Origin: Thiodiazotropha sp040506275
GTDB taxonomy: Bacteria; Pseudomonadota; Gammaproteobacteria; Chromatiales; Chromatiaceae
Length of the DNA: 64,000 bases
Assembly (NCBI GenBank): GCA_040506275.1
Contig: JBEVXD010000004.1
Location: 389,242-453,241, forward strand
Direction: 5' to 3'
The notes beneath the pieces are model-generated. The model searched no databases. It was not told where the DNA came from and saw only the letters and a program-made list of their open reading frames with translations. This document shows, piece after piece, positions 26,784 through 35,326 of this stretch. The translations under genes and the position numbers were made by a program. Numbering within the stretch: the stretch's first letter is position 1; each line of letters starts with the position of its first letter.

Positions 26784-27245
26784 TCAAACATTTTCACAAA
26801 AAATAACTTCTTGTTTGTTCAAACGCTTGCCAGCAACTGACGCAAATCTACTCCAGTTGGGTTTGACATCAGAAATGAATAGGTGACTCCCACATTCACA
26901 ATCTGAAGCGCCAAATCCAGGAATCGGCTGCCTATGTTTAAGGTGACTTGCTAGTAATCCAGCCCACTCATGCTCTCGCCGACAAGGATCATGAGTAAAC
27001 CATATTTCGCTCAACACAGACTCAGCACGCAGATAGTCAATATGCCAGTGAGGGCGTTGACTGACACGCTGATGGTGTCTACATCGCGCCGCCACCCCAC
27101 CGGGACCAAAGGCACTGCCGACATAGAGATACCAGCCTTTTTGAAAATCATACTCGCCCAGACGTCCCACCCGAATCGTCTTCTTTCTGCTATTTTTCAG
27201 TAGCAGAACATAGGTGCCAGGCAATTTGAGTTGCGGGCCGGTCAC
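26784..27245 (-). CDS. GIY-YIG domain protein (DUF123)
   Basis: 153 residues. The start GTYVLLLKN and the pair GWYLYVGSAFGPGG give the TYV...YVG form of the GIY-YIG core, followed by the catalytic Arg region AARCRHHQ and the DUF123 signatures HWHIDYLRAES and GFGASDCECGSHLF. GIY-YIG proteins are nucleases; DUF123 members are close to an archaeal-type endonuclease group, but their substrate is not established. Conserved Cys residues (CRRE, CECG) may bind a metal. It lies 3 bp from the end of the upstream UPF0114 gene, so both probably share one transcript. Confidence 0.9.
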   Translation of the reverse strand: MTGPQLKLPGTYVLLLKNSRKKTIRVGRLGEYDFQKGWYLYVGSAFGPGGVAARCRHHQRVSQRPHWHIDYLRAESVLSEIWFTHDPCRREHEWAGLLASHLKHRQPIPGFGASDCECGSHLFISDVKPNWSRFASVAGKRLNKQEVIFCENV

Positions 27246-27248
27246 GCG

Positions 27249-27773
27249 TTAGTGAGAGCCCTTATCCGCCATGTGCGATAAGTAGAGGGCCAATCCAAGC
27301 AGTGCAATCCCCCCGGCAAACTGAAGCAGATCCATCGGGGTTGTGAACTCCATCCCCAGGGCAAATTCAAAATAACGCACCACCAGGATCATCATCACCA
27401 CCTTGGCCAAGCGGCTTTTCAGATCATCCAAACTGGTTATCATCAACACATTCGAGGCACTCTCCGACCCTTCAGCATGATCGATCTTACTGATAAACAG
27501 TTCATACAAACCCAGAGAGAAGATCAGTAGCACCGTGGCCAGCAGATAACCATCGACGATTTCCACGACATGGGTCACTGTGGATGATCGCAAAGCCACC
27601 CGCTCTTCTCCCGTCAATGCCGGAGAAGCATACGAACCCAGATGGGAGATCATATAGAAGGCATCTACAGAGGCCATATAAAACATAGCTACTGCTGCTG
27701 CCAGGCTGGCAATCACCGCCGCCAATACAATTAGGCGACTGTTCCAGAGTATTTTCTCAAACATCACTTCCAC
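27249..27773 (-). CDS. UPF0114 (YqhA) family membrane protein
   Basis: 174 residues, four predicted membrane helices: residues about 12-32 (LIVLAAVIASLAAAVAMFYM), 70-90 (GYLLATVLLIFSLGLYELFI), 115-135 (VMMILVVRYFEFALGM) and 145-165 (GGIALLGLALYLSHM). The SRLIVLAAVI start and YLLATVLLIFSLGLYELF are the family signature. The function of YqhA is not known. Start is ATG 27773, or ATG 27764 (MFEKILWNSR), which fits the family better. It is followed closely by the DUF123 gene and is divergent from rapA, sharing a 200-bp promoter region. Confidence 0.9.
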   Translation of the reverse strand: MEVMFEKILWNSRLIVLAAVIASLAAAVAMFYMASVDAFYMISHLGSYASPALTGEERVALRSSTVTHVVEIVDGYLLATVLLIFSLGLYELFISKIDHAEGSESASNVLMITSLDDLKSRLAKVVMMILVVRYFEFALGMEFTTPMDLLQFAGGIALLGLALYLSHMADKGSH

Positions 27774-27975
27774 TATTTAGTTAATCTCAGTCTTGTCAAA
27801 GCGGTCAAATCATACCAGACATGACCAGGCAGAGTGTTACCAGCCGCCTCAACATCGCAAATCTATATTTTAACCCTGATCCCGGCACGATCATCAGATC
27901 AGACCCGAAAAACCATATAGCATGCTGAGTGAATAGCCATTATCATCTGCCCCTTTTCGCCAGGATCATATAAAC

Positions 27976-30855
27976 ATGCCATCTTTTCTACCAGGCCAGC
28001 GCTGGATCAGTGACACGGAATCTGAACTTGGCCTGGGGATTATTGCCGACTGTGAAGGCCGACGTGTCAGCATCAATTTTCCCGCGATAGACGAAACTCG
28101 TGTCTACGCTATTGAAGGGGCGCCTTTGACAAGGGTTGCCTTTGCCACAGGTGACGAGATTCAAAGCCGGGAAGGGTGGCAAATGCAGGTACGTGAAACC
28201 CAGCTCAATGACGGACTGATCACCTATCTGGGAGAAAAAGCCGACGGCAGCCAGGCTCGTTTGGATGAGATAGATTTGGACGACACCCTACGCATTGATC
28301 AACCCAAACAGCGCCTGCTCACCGGCCAGATCGATCCACCACACTGGTTCAATCTTCGGCAACTTACCCTTAAAAATATTGGCGAGCAGCAGCAATCATC
28401 ACTCCTCGGTCTGGTGGGTCCCCGTATTGACCTGATACCCCATCAACTCTATATCGCCCACGAAGTGGCAAGTCGCCTTGCCCCGAGAGTTCTGCTTGCG
28501 GATGAGGTTGGCCTTGGTAAGACTATCGAGGCCTGTCTGATACTTCACCAGCAACTATTGACCGGCCGCGCCAGCAGGGCGCTGATCCTGGTACCTGACC
28601 CGCTGGTACACCAGTGGCTGGTAGAACTTCTGCGACGCTTCAATCTTAAATTCCGCATTTTCGACGAAGAGACCTGCCAGGCAATCCAGGATTCAGGCCA
28701 GGGGGATAATCCTTTTCACTCAGAGCAACTGGTTCTCTGCAGCCTAAACCTGTTTCATCATAATCCCGACCGACTTAGCCAGGCACTGAACGGCGAATGG
28801 GATCTGTTGATTGTAGATGAGGCCCATCATCTGACTTGGTCAGAAAATGATCCAAGCGCCGAGTATCTGCTGGTAGAGGCACTCTCTCTCAGGACACCAG
28901 GTGTACTGCTACTCACAGCCACGCCGGAGCAGCTTGGCCAGGCCGGTCACTTTGCCAGGTTGAGACTGCTCGATCCTGACCGTTATTATGATCTGCAAAG
29001 CTTTTTACAAGAGGAGCGCCACTATCATCCTGTCGCTGAAGCAGTAGAACATTTGTTACGCAATGAACCCCTTCCAGAGCAAGCAACCCAGGCACTTCTG
29101 AGCAAACTGGATGAGACTGAGAGTACCCCTCTGCTGAATCTTCTGAATGATTCAGGAAGTAGTGAGGTGGATTGCCATGACGCCAGAGAGACGCTGATCA
29201 ATATGCTGCTCGACCGGCATGGTACAGGACGAGTCCTGTTCCGTAACACTCGAGCGCGCATCAGCGGCTTCCCTGAACGTAAGCTGTTGGCCACGCCTCT
29301 GCCACTTCCAGAGTCCTATGCAGATCTACTGGAGAATTCTGACATTGCGTCTGCTGAGTTACGTTTAACACCTGAGCGGATCTGTAGTGAACATGGGCAC
29401 CCAGCCTGGTGGCAGGATGATCCCAGAGTACCCTGGCTGATCGAACTACTACGACAACACGCTGAGACAAAGTTATTACTAATCTGTACCCATGGGGAGA
29501 CAGCCGTAGAGTTACAGGAAGCGGTTCGCGCCCAATCCGGCATCTCTGCCGGACTATTTCACCAGCAGATGAGTATTGTTGAACGTGACAGAGCCGCTGC
29601 ATGGTTCGCGGATCCGGAAGGTACGCGTCTTCTGATCTGTTCAGAGATCGGTAGTGAAGGCCGGAATTTTCAATTCGCTCACCACCTGATTCTGTTCGAT
29701 CTGCCCTTGGATCCTGACCTGCTTGAACAACGCATTGGTCGACTCGACCGGATCGGACAAAAGCAGACAGTAAAGATACATCAACCCTATCTGGATCCAG
29801 GCCCACAATCGGTCATGCTGCACTGGTACCGGGATGGCTTAGATGCTTTCAGCAACCATGTTCCAGGCGCCCAGCAGATCAGTGAGCAGCTCAGCTCTGA
29901 ACTGTGGCAGCTCATTGAATATGGACAGGATAACGCTTCACTGCCCCAGCTAATTGATCAAACCCGTCAGCTTAGAGAAGAGATCCAGACCCGGTTGCAA
30001 CAGGGTCGAGACCACCTGCTTGAACTGAGCGCCTGTAGAGAACCCGTGGCAAGCCAGGTGGTAGAGCAACTGCGAGAACAAGATAACGCCAAGGCTTTGA
30101 ACGACTACCTCAACCAACTCTTTGACAACTACAACATCGAGATCGAAGAGCTGGGTAAAGCAGGACTCATTCTGCGTCCTGGTGAGCAGGTAGTCGCGGG
30201 CTCTCTACCCGGTCTACCGACTGATGGATTGACTGTAACATTCAGCCGGCAGGACGCCCTGACCCACGAAGAGCGGCAGTTCCTGACCTGGGAACACCCA
30301 TTGGTCCGTGGGGCCATGGAACAGGTGATAGGCATACAGACAGGTAACAGTAGCGTTATGGCCTGTGCACATCCTAAATTGAAAAAGGGGCAGTTACTCC
30401 TGGAGTGTCTGTTCGTTGTCGAATGCCCTGCACCACGAAAACTTCAGATAGGTCGTTTTCTGCCACCAACCCTGAAACGTGTCTTTATCGATTCAAAAGG
30501 CACTCGATACGACCACCTAATCGACTGTGAAAGCCTATTGGACCATGCCCAGGAACTGGACCGACAAAGCCTGTTGCCTGTCATCAGTAGTTACCGGCAA
30601 GCAATCAGAGCACTGATATCACGGTCCGAAGAGGTCGCCCAAAAGCAGATAAAGAAAACAGTCAAACAAGCATCAGCCAAAATGATGAGCCACTATACGA
30701 CAGAGATTAAACGCATGCAGGCACTGAAAAAGCACAATCCCTCTGTCAGAAGCGAAGAGATCGATCTGCTCCAGGATCAAGGGTTATCACTACACCAGCA
30801 CCTTCAATCAGCCCGTTTGCGTCTTGATGCGGTCCGGCTGGTGGTTACTGTTTGA
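27976..30855 (+). CDS. rapA: RNA polymerase-associated ATPase RapA (HepA)
   Basis: 959 residues against about 968 in Escherichia coli. The N-terminal Tudor-like region (MPSFLPGQRWISDTESELGLG) that contacts RNA polymerase is followed by the Swi2/Snf2 ATPase: Walker A DEVGLGKTIEA near residue 175, DEAHH near 280, TATPEQLG, and in the second lobe LICSEIGSEGRNFQFAHHL and QRIGRLDRIGQ with the arginine finger. RapA uses ATP to recycle RNA polymerase from stalled post-termination complexes. It stands alone. AGGA lies ahead of the ATG. Downstream, GTCCCTA/TAGGGAC (30858-30882) makes a weak stem, with no T-run. Confidence 0.97.
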   Translation: MPSFLPGQRWISDTESELGLGIIADCEGRRVSINFPAIDETRVYAIEGAPLTRVAFATGDEIQSREGWQMQVRETQLNDGLITYLGEKADGSQARLDEIDLDDTLRIDQPKQRLLTGQIDPPHWFNLRQLTLKNIGEQQQSSLLGLVGPRIDLIPHQLYIAHEVASRLAPRVLLADEVGLGKTIEACLILHQQLLTGRASRALILVPDPLVHQWLVELLRRFNLKFRIFDEETCQAIQDSGQGDNPFHSEQLVLCSLNLFHHNPDRLSQALNGEWDLLIVDEAHHLTWSENDPSAEYLLVEALSLRTPGVLLLTATPEQLGQAGHFARLRLLDPDRYYDLQSFLQEERHYHPVAEAVEHLLRNEPLPEQATQALLSKLDETESTPLLNLLNDSGSSEVDCHDARETLINMLLDRHGTGRVLFRNTRARISGFPERKLLATPLPLPESYADLLENSDIASAELRLTPERICSEHGHPAWWQDDPRVPWLIELLRQHAETKLLLICTHGETAVELQEAVRAQSGISAGLFHQQMSIVERDRAAAWFADPEGTRLLICSEIGSEGRNFQFAHHLILFDLPLDPDLLEQRIGRLDRIGQKQTVKIHQPYLDPGPQSVMLHWYRDGLDAFSNHVPGAQQISEQLSSELWQLIEYGQDNASLPQLIDQTRQLREEIQTRLQQGRDHLLELSACREPVASQVVEQLREQDNAKALNDYLNQLFDNYNIEIEELGKAGLILRPGEQVVAGSLPGLPTDGLTVTFSRQDALTHEERQFLTWEHPLVRGAMEQVIGIQTGNSSVMACAHPKLKKGQLLLECLFVVECPAPRKLQIGRFLPPTLKRVFIDSKGTRYDHLIDCESLLDHAQELDRQSLLPVISSYRQAIRALISRSEEVAQKQIKKTVKQASAKMMSHYTTEIKRMQALKKHNPSVRSEEIDLLQDQGLSLHQHLQSARLRLDAVRLVVTV

Positions 30856-31335
30856 TTAGTCCCTATTGAGGAGAACTAGGGACGGTATCGACATATTTAG
30901 GCGAGGAGCAGCATCTCGCACCCCGATAACCAGTGATAGTAATGCGCTAATATTGCTTGCAGCATCACATCCAGGCAGAGCGGGAAATCAGAAACCCATA
31001 AAACGCCTCGACACAATCAGATAACTTCGATCTGATCCAGCCACTTTTATCCCAGGGTGGATAAGCGCAGCGTATCCACCATAACGTTAGTGTAACGGGT
31101 CGTCATGGGCCAACTTAATAGACCACCATGAATAGAGTAGTCAAACCACTTCGTCACCTCGATTATTTGAACCACCAGACAATAAAGAATGATGCAGATC
31201 ATCTGATTTAGCTGCCTTTACCGAGAAACGCTGCCAAGTCAAATTAGTTAAACATTCATATGGTATAAGGCACCATTTTTGGATCTTAACCTGGCTTTCT
31301 CTTGGCCCCAACTGCCATCTTTTTGAGGTAATTCC
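30856..31335. other. Gene-free gap with a weak stem and one REP-like palindrome
   Basis: Besides the stem after rapA, GTGGATAAGCGCAGCGTATCCAC lies at 31057-31079 and resembles family 2 without the GTAG foot. No gene or clear promoter could be read. GAGG 9 bp before GTG 31336 is the btaA ribosome-binding site. Confidence 0.5.
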
Positions 31336-32529
31336 GTGACTCCGAAACCGGCTATTTCCGACCGCTTCCATCAGAAAATCTTCAGCTCCCTATATCAGCG
31401 CTCCCTGGTCTATAACACCTGCTGGGAAGACCCGGCGGTCGACCGTGATGCCTTGCGCATAGGGAGCGATGATCGCATGTTGGTGATCACCAGTGCAGGT
31501 TGCAATGTGCTGGATTACGCCCTCTGTGCGCCCAGCCACATTGATGCAGTGGATGCCAATCCCCGCCAGACTGCGCTACTGGAGTTGAAGCTGAGCACGA
31601 TTCGCCATCTCGATTTTGACGATTTCTTTAGCTTTTTTGGTGAAGGGACACATCAGCATGCATCTGAGGCTTATCACGATGCCTTGCGAGCTGACCTATC
31701 CCCCTTTGCCCGCGACTACTGGGATAAGCACATAAAGTGGTTCAATCCCAAAGGCAGCAGCTTTTTCTACTATGGATTGTCGGGTCTGGTGGCACGGGCT
31801 TTCCGCCGCTATCTCAAGATGAGGCCCAAGTTGCGCTCGGGTATCCACTCTTTGTACGAAGCTTCGGATATTGATGACCAGCGCGAGCGATATGATGCTG
31901 CTGTCGCACCCTTTTTATGGAGCCGAGGGGTCAATTGGGCTATCTCCCGGCCTATTACCATGAGTTTGCTCGGTGTACCCCATCCCCAGCGCGAGGAAGT
32001 GGTTCGCAGCCATGCCAATGGCATTGCGGGCTTCGTGCGCGATGCCATCGACTATGTCTTTCGTATGTTACCGGTGGGGGATAACTATTTCTGGGCCGTC
32101 TATATCTACGGTAAATATACTCGGGATTGCTGTCCTGAATACCTCAAACCCGAGAATTTCCTCGCACTTAAGAATGGCCTGGCAGATCGCATCTCGCCAC
32201 ACACCTGTACCGTCACCGACTTTCTACAGCAGCATGATGAGAAGATATCACGCTTTGTATTGTTGGATCATATGGATTGGATGAGCGCTTATTATCCCCA
32301 GGCGCTGGTCGAAGAGTGGCAAGCGATCATGGCGCGTGCCACACCGGAAGCGCGCCTTATATTCCGCAGCGCCCATCACACCCCTGAGTATCTGGAGAAG
32401 CTGGAGCTGCCCGGTCATGGTCGCTTGACCAATCTCCTTGGTTTTGAGAAAAATCTTGCCAAAGAGTTGAATCTGCGTGATCGGGTACACACCTACGCCG
32501 GTTTTCACATTGCTCACATGAATGCCTGA
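31336..32529 (+). CDS. btaA: S-adenosylmethionine:diacylglycerol 3-amino-3-carboxypropyltransferase
   Basis: 397 residues of the BtaA/DUF3419 family. It begins with SLVYNTCWEDPAVDRDALRI and has the SAM-binding stretch LVITSAGCNVLDYALCAPSHIDAVDANPRQ, followed by ELKLSTIRHLDFDDFFSFFGEG, all diagnostic. The C-terminal part has VLLDHMDWMSAYYPQALVEEW and FRSAHHTPEYLE. BtaA moves the aminobutyrate group of SAM onto diacylglycerol to form diacylglycerylhomoserine, the first step to the betaine lipid DGTS. The start is GTG with a good GAGG. btaB follows after 62 bp on the same strand. Confidence 0.93.
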   Translation: MTPKPAISDRFHQKIFSSLYQRSLVYNTCWEDPAVDRDALRIGSDDRMLVITSAGCNVLDYALCAPSHIDAVDANPRQTALLELKLSTIRHLDFDDFFSFFGEGTHQHASEAYHDALRADLSPFARDYWDKHIKWFNPKGSSFFYYGLSGLVARAFRRYLKMRPKLRSGIHSLYEASDIDDQRERYDAAVAPFLWSRGVNWAISRPITMSLLGVPHPQREEVVRSHANGIAGFVRDAIDYVFRMLPVGDNYFWAVYIYGKYTRDCCPEYLKPENFLALKNGLADRISPHTCTVTDFLQQHDEKISRFVLLDHMDWMSAYYPQALVEEWQAIMARATPEARLIFRSAHHTPEYLEKLELPGHGRLTNLLGFEKNLAKELNLRDRVHTYAGFHIAHMNA

Positions 32530-32591
32530 CCCGGCATGCATCTAAGATATTTCACCCGGAATGATGGTTTTAAGTGTTGGTGTCGTTGCGT

Positions 32592-33380
32592 ATGAGTTCA
32601 GAACAGAAAGTAACAACTACAGCTGACCCAAAGCGTCTCAGCTCAGGACTCTTCAGTGAGGCTCAGGTGCTCTGGTCGCTGTTGCGCGGCCAGCCTGGTG
32701 GTGGTGATCATGCTGAACGGCTTACAGCTTTTTATGGCCCCCAGGCGGCACATTATGATGCTTTCCGCGAGCGTTTGTTACAAGGGCGGGGCGAACTATT
32801 GCAGGGAATATGGCAGCGCTTGGCCGAGGATCAGGGTTCGACACTCAGCTTACTGGAACTGGGGGCGGGCACCGGTCGTAATCTCAGCTACCTTGGGGAA
32901 TCAGTCACACATTTTGATCGTATCGACCTGGTGGACCTGTGTGAGCCTCTGCTGAATCAAGCCCGAAGCAAGTGGCAGAGGCATGAGCAGGTCCATTTTC
33001 ATCTGGGTGACGCCACGACTTTTCAGACCCAGACCCCCGTGGATGCAATCTATTTCTCTTACGCTTTAACCATGATTCCAAACTGGTTTCAGGCAATCGA
33101 TAACGCCATCGCCAATCTCAAGCCCGGTGGCTGGCTGGGTGTGGTGGATTTCTACGTCTCTCGTCGCTATCCAAATCCCGGTTCAGTACGTCATAGTGGT
33201 TTTTCCCGGCACTTCTGGCCAGCTTGGTTTGCCCATGATGGGGTGCGCCCCAATCAAGATCTGCTGCCCTATTTGCAACAGCGGTTGCGCCCGGAATTGG
33301 TACATGAGTTGCGAGCCAAAGTGCCCTATCTACCCGGACTACACGTTCCTTACTTCCTCTTTATTGGCCAAAAGGTCTAG
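32592..33380 (+). CDS. btaB: Diacylglycerylhomoserine N-methyltransferase
   Basis: 262 residues of a class I SAM methyltransferase: motif I LLELGAGTGRNLSYL near residue 88, acidic loop DRIDLVDLC, motif post-I YFSYALTMIPNW, and LKPGGWLGVVDFYVSRRYPNPG. The order and the partner gene identify BtaB, which adds three methyl groups to diacylglycerylhomoserine to give the phosphorus-free betaine lipid DGTS. The frame is open from GTG 32574, but ATG 32592 fits the family start (MSSEQK). It forms an operon with btaA. Cells with this pair can replace phospholipids during phosphate shortage; no clear Pho box was found upstream of btaA. Confidence 0.9.
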   Translation: MSSEQKVTTTADPKRLSSGLFSEAQVLWSLLRGQPGGGDHAERLTAFYGPQAAHYDAFRERLLQGRGELLQGIWQRLAEDQGSTLSLLELGAGTGRNLSYLGESVTHFDRIDLVDLCEPLLNQARSKWQRHEQVHFHLGDATTFQTQTPVDAIYFSYALTMIPNWFQAIDNAIANLKPGGWLGVVDFYVSRRYPNPGSVRHSGFSRHFWPAWFAHDGVRPNQDLLPYLQQRLRPELVHELRAKVPYLPGLHVPYFLFIGQKV

Positions 33381-33557
33381 TGGGTTGTTTTCTATGTAGA
33401 GAGAACCAGTAGTTGTACAGCCTCGGGATGGTGTGGTTCGCAACTCACTGAGCATGATTCATCACCATTAAATCTCTCGCAAAGGCGCAAAGCACGCTAA
33501 GGGAGTAGTAATATTGTTTTTGATTAACCCCAACTCCCAGCGAACAGATATCACATT

Positions 33558-33644
33558 GTAGGTTGGATAAGCGTAGCGCCATCCGACACTCTTCTACGGT
33601 AATCACCTGAAACTGTTGGATGGCGCTACGCTTATCCAACCTAC
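33558..33644. repeat. Inverted pair of REP-like repeats, family 2
   Basis: GTAGGTTGGATAAGCGTAGC... and ...GCTACGCTTATCCAACCTAC enclose about 27 bp that contain AATCACCTGAAACTG. It is the sister of 23989-24076. This starts the long non-coding repeat zone 33381-35326. Confidence 0.9.
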
Positions 33645-33654
33645 AACACAGTCC

Positions 33655-33767
33655 ATCTAAAACGAAATCACCTGACAATTCGGATTGCAGACACTGCTGG
33701 TAGTGAACAAAGAATCTGGGATTTCTGGAGAATCTACACCCCGATGGTGCGGCAGGCCGCACCCTAC
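33655..33767. repeat. Composite element, partial copy
   Basis: It holds the conserved core from AAACGAAATCACCTGACAAT onward and the right-hand inverted family 1 palindrome, but the left palindrome is replaced by the family 2 pair. An extra family 1 copy follows at 33786-33814. Confidence 0.8.
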
Positions 33768-33844
33768 GACTCACTATGGCTTTTTGGTGGGGCATGGCCC
33801 CACCCTACAGCTAATAGTTCCAAACTAGAATAGCGCACCCTCTT

Positions 33845-34031
33845 GGTATCCCGTTGTGACACGAGCGAGAAGCGCAGGAAAAACCGATCAGCGGGCCTGA
33901 CTGTTTGAGCGCAGCGAGTTTCAGGCCTGCCGGTTTTTCCGAGCATCGCAGCGGACCCGTAGGGGCGTGACATACGGGCGCCCTTTCTTTTGGTTACTTT
34001 TCTTTTGGCGAAAAAGAAAAGTGACTCGCCC
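33845..34031. repeat. Hairpin-rich repeat element, copy A
   Basis: About 190 bases starting GGTATCCCGTTGTGACACGA. It contains a nested inverted repeat at 33877-33940 (GGAAAAACCG...CGGTTTTTCC outside, GGGCCTGA...TCAGGCCTG inside) and a second hairpin at 33996-34022 (ACTTTTCTTT...AAGAAAAGT). Copies B and C are nearly identical. Confidence 0.9.
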
Positions 34032-34100
34032 AGGGGGGCGAAACAGTAGCGTGATGAGTTGATGGCAATAAAGACAGGGTACTCCCTCGAATAAACTCAG

Positions 34101-34241
34101 GTAGGGTGCGGCCTGCCGCACCATGCCCAACTGCAACGAAATCACCAGACAATTCGGACTACAGACTCTGCTGGTTGTGAACAAAGTATCTGGGTTTCTT
34201 CGAAAATCTACACCCCGATGGTGCGGCAGGCCACACCCTAC
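34101..34241. repeat. Composite 141-bp element, copy 1
   Basis: GTAG-GGTGCGGCCTGCCGCACC, then a conserved core of about 95 bp (AACGAAATCACCAGACAATT ... CCCCGATG), then the inverse palindrome ending in CTAC. Other full copies are at 34533, 35099 and 63795. Confidence 0.9.
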
Positions 34242-34273
34242 GATTAAAGTGACAGATTTGATCAGCGTACCTC

Positions 34274-34463
34274 TTGGTATCCCGTTTTGACACGAGTGAG
34301 AAGCACAGGAAAAACCGATCAGCGGGCCTGACTGTTTGAGCGCAGCGAGTTTCAGGCCTGCCGGTTTTTTCCGAGCATCGCAGCGGACCCGTAGGGGCGT
34401 GGCATACGGGCGCCCTTTCTTTTGGTTACTTTTCTTTTGGCGAAAAAGAAAAGTGACTCGCCC
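34274..34463. repeat. Hairpin-rich repeat element, copy B
   Basis: Same layout as copy A: nested inverted repeat at 34308-34372 and the second hairpin at about 34427-34454. It starts 431 bp after copy A. Confidence 0.9.
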
Positions 34464-34532
34464 AAGGGGGCGAAACAGTAGCGTGATGAGTTGATGGCAA
34501 TAAAGACAGGGTACTCCCCCGAATAAACTCAG

Positions 34533-34673
34533 GTAGGGTGCGGCCTGCCGCACCACGCCCAACTGCAACGAAATTACCAGACAATTCGGATTACAGACTC
34601 TGCTGGTGGTGAACAAAGTATCTGGGTTTCTTCGAAAATCTATACCCTGATGGTGCGGCAGGCCGCATCCTAC
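34533..34673. repeat. Composite 141-bp element, copy 2
   Basis: Same length and structure as copy 1, with only scattered base changes. A family 1 palindrome follows at 34691-34714. Confidence 0.9.
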
Positions 34674-34746
34674 GACTCACTATGGCTTTTTGGTGGGGCA
34701 TGGCCCCACCCTACGTCTAACGTGACAAATTCGAGCAGCGCACCTC

Positions 34747-34935
34747 TTGATATCCCGTTGTGACACGAGCGAGAAGCGCAGGAAAAACCGATCAGCGGGC
34801 CTGACTGTTTGAGCGCAGCGAGTTTCAGGCCTGCCGGTTTTTCCGAGCATCGCAGCGGACCCGTAGGGGCGTGACATACGGGCGCCCTTTCTTTTGGTTA
34901 CTTTTCTTTTGGCGAAAAAGAAAAGTGACTCGCCC
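34747..34935. repeat. Hairpin-rich repeat element, copy C
   Basis: Nested inverted repeat at 34781-34844 and second hairpin at about 34900-34926. It starts 473 bp after copy B. Confidence 0.9.
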
Positions 34936-35098
34936 AGGGGGGCGAAACAGCAGCGTGATGAGTTGATGGTAATTAAAGACAGAGCACACGCTTTAATGCC
35001 TTAACATGAGAATTAATTCTGACGAATAACCTGAAGAGGTGCGGCAGGCCGCACCCTACGGCTGAACGGTCATACTACTCTCCCGAGTAAATTCAAGT

Positions 35099-35240
35099 GT
35101 AGGGTGCGGCCTGCCGCACCATGTCCAACTGAAACGAAACCACCTGAAAATTCGGATTACAGACACTGCTGGTAGTGAACACTGTTTCTGGGATTTCTGG
35201 AGTATCTTATACCCTGATGGCGCAGCAGGCCGCACCCTAC
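35099..35240. repeat. Composite element, copy 3
   Basis: 142 bp, GTAG-palindrome, core, inverse palindrome. A lone inverted family 1 copy at 35038-35059 precedes it. Confidence 0.9.
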
Positions 35241-35326
35241 GACGCGGTATGGCTTACGGTGAGGCGCAACCCAACTCTACAACCATAATTCACAAACTCG
35301 TACTGCGTCATTCAAAAAAGAGGGCA

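Noticed and set aside
31200..31335. Possible Pho box before btaA
   Set aside because: Phosphate control is expected for betaine-lipid genes, but no pair of CTGTCAT-like repeats with correct spacing is present.
33921..34616. 231-residue open frame on the minus strand in the repeat zone
   Set aside because: It runs across the composite and hairpin repeats, and its text repeats itself (KKGRPYATPLRVRCDARK twice). It is repeat DNA that happens to lack stops.
33381..35326. Retron, tRNA or known regulatory RNA in the repeat zone
   Set aside because: No reverse transcriptase gene is nearby, no tRNA cloverleaf can be drawn, and the element occurs in several copies like a dispersed repeat.
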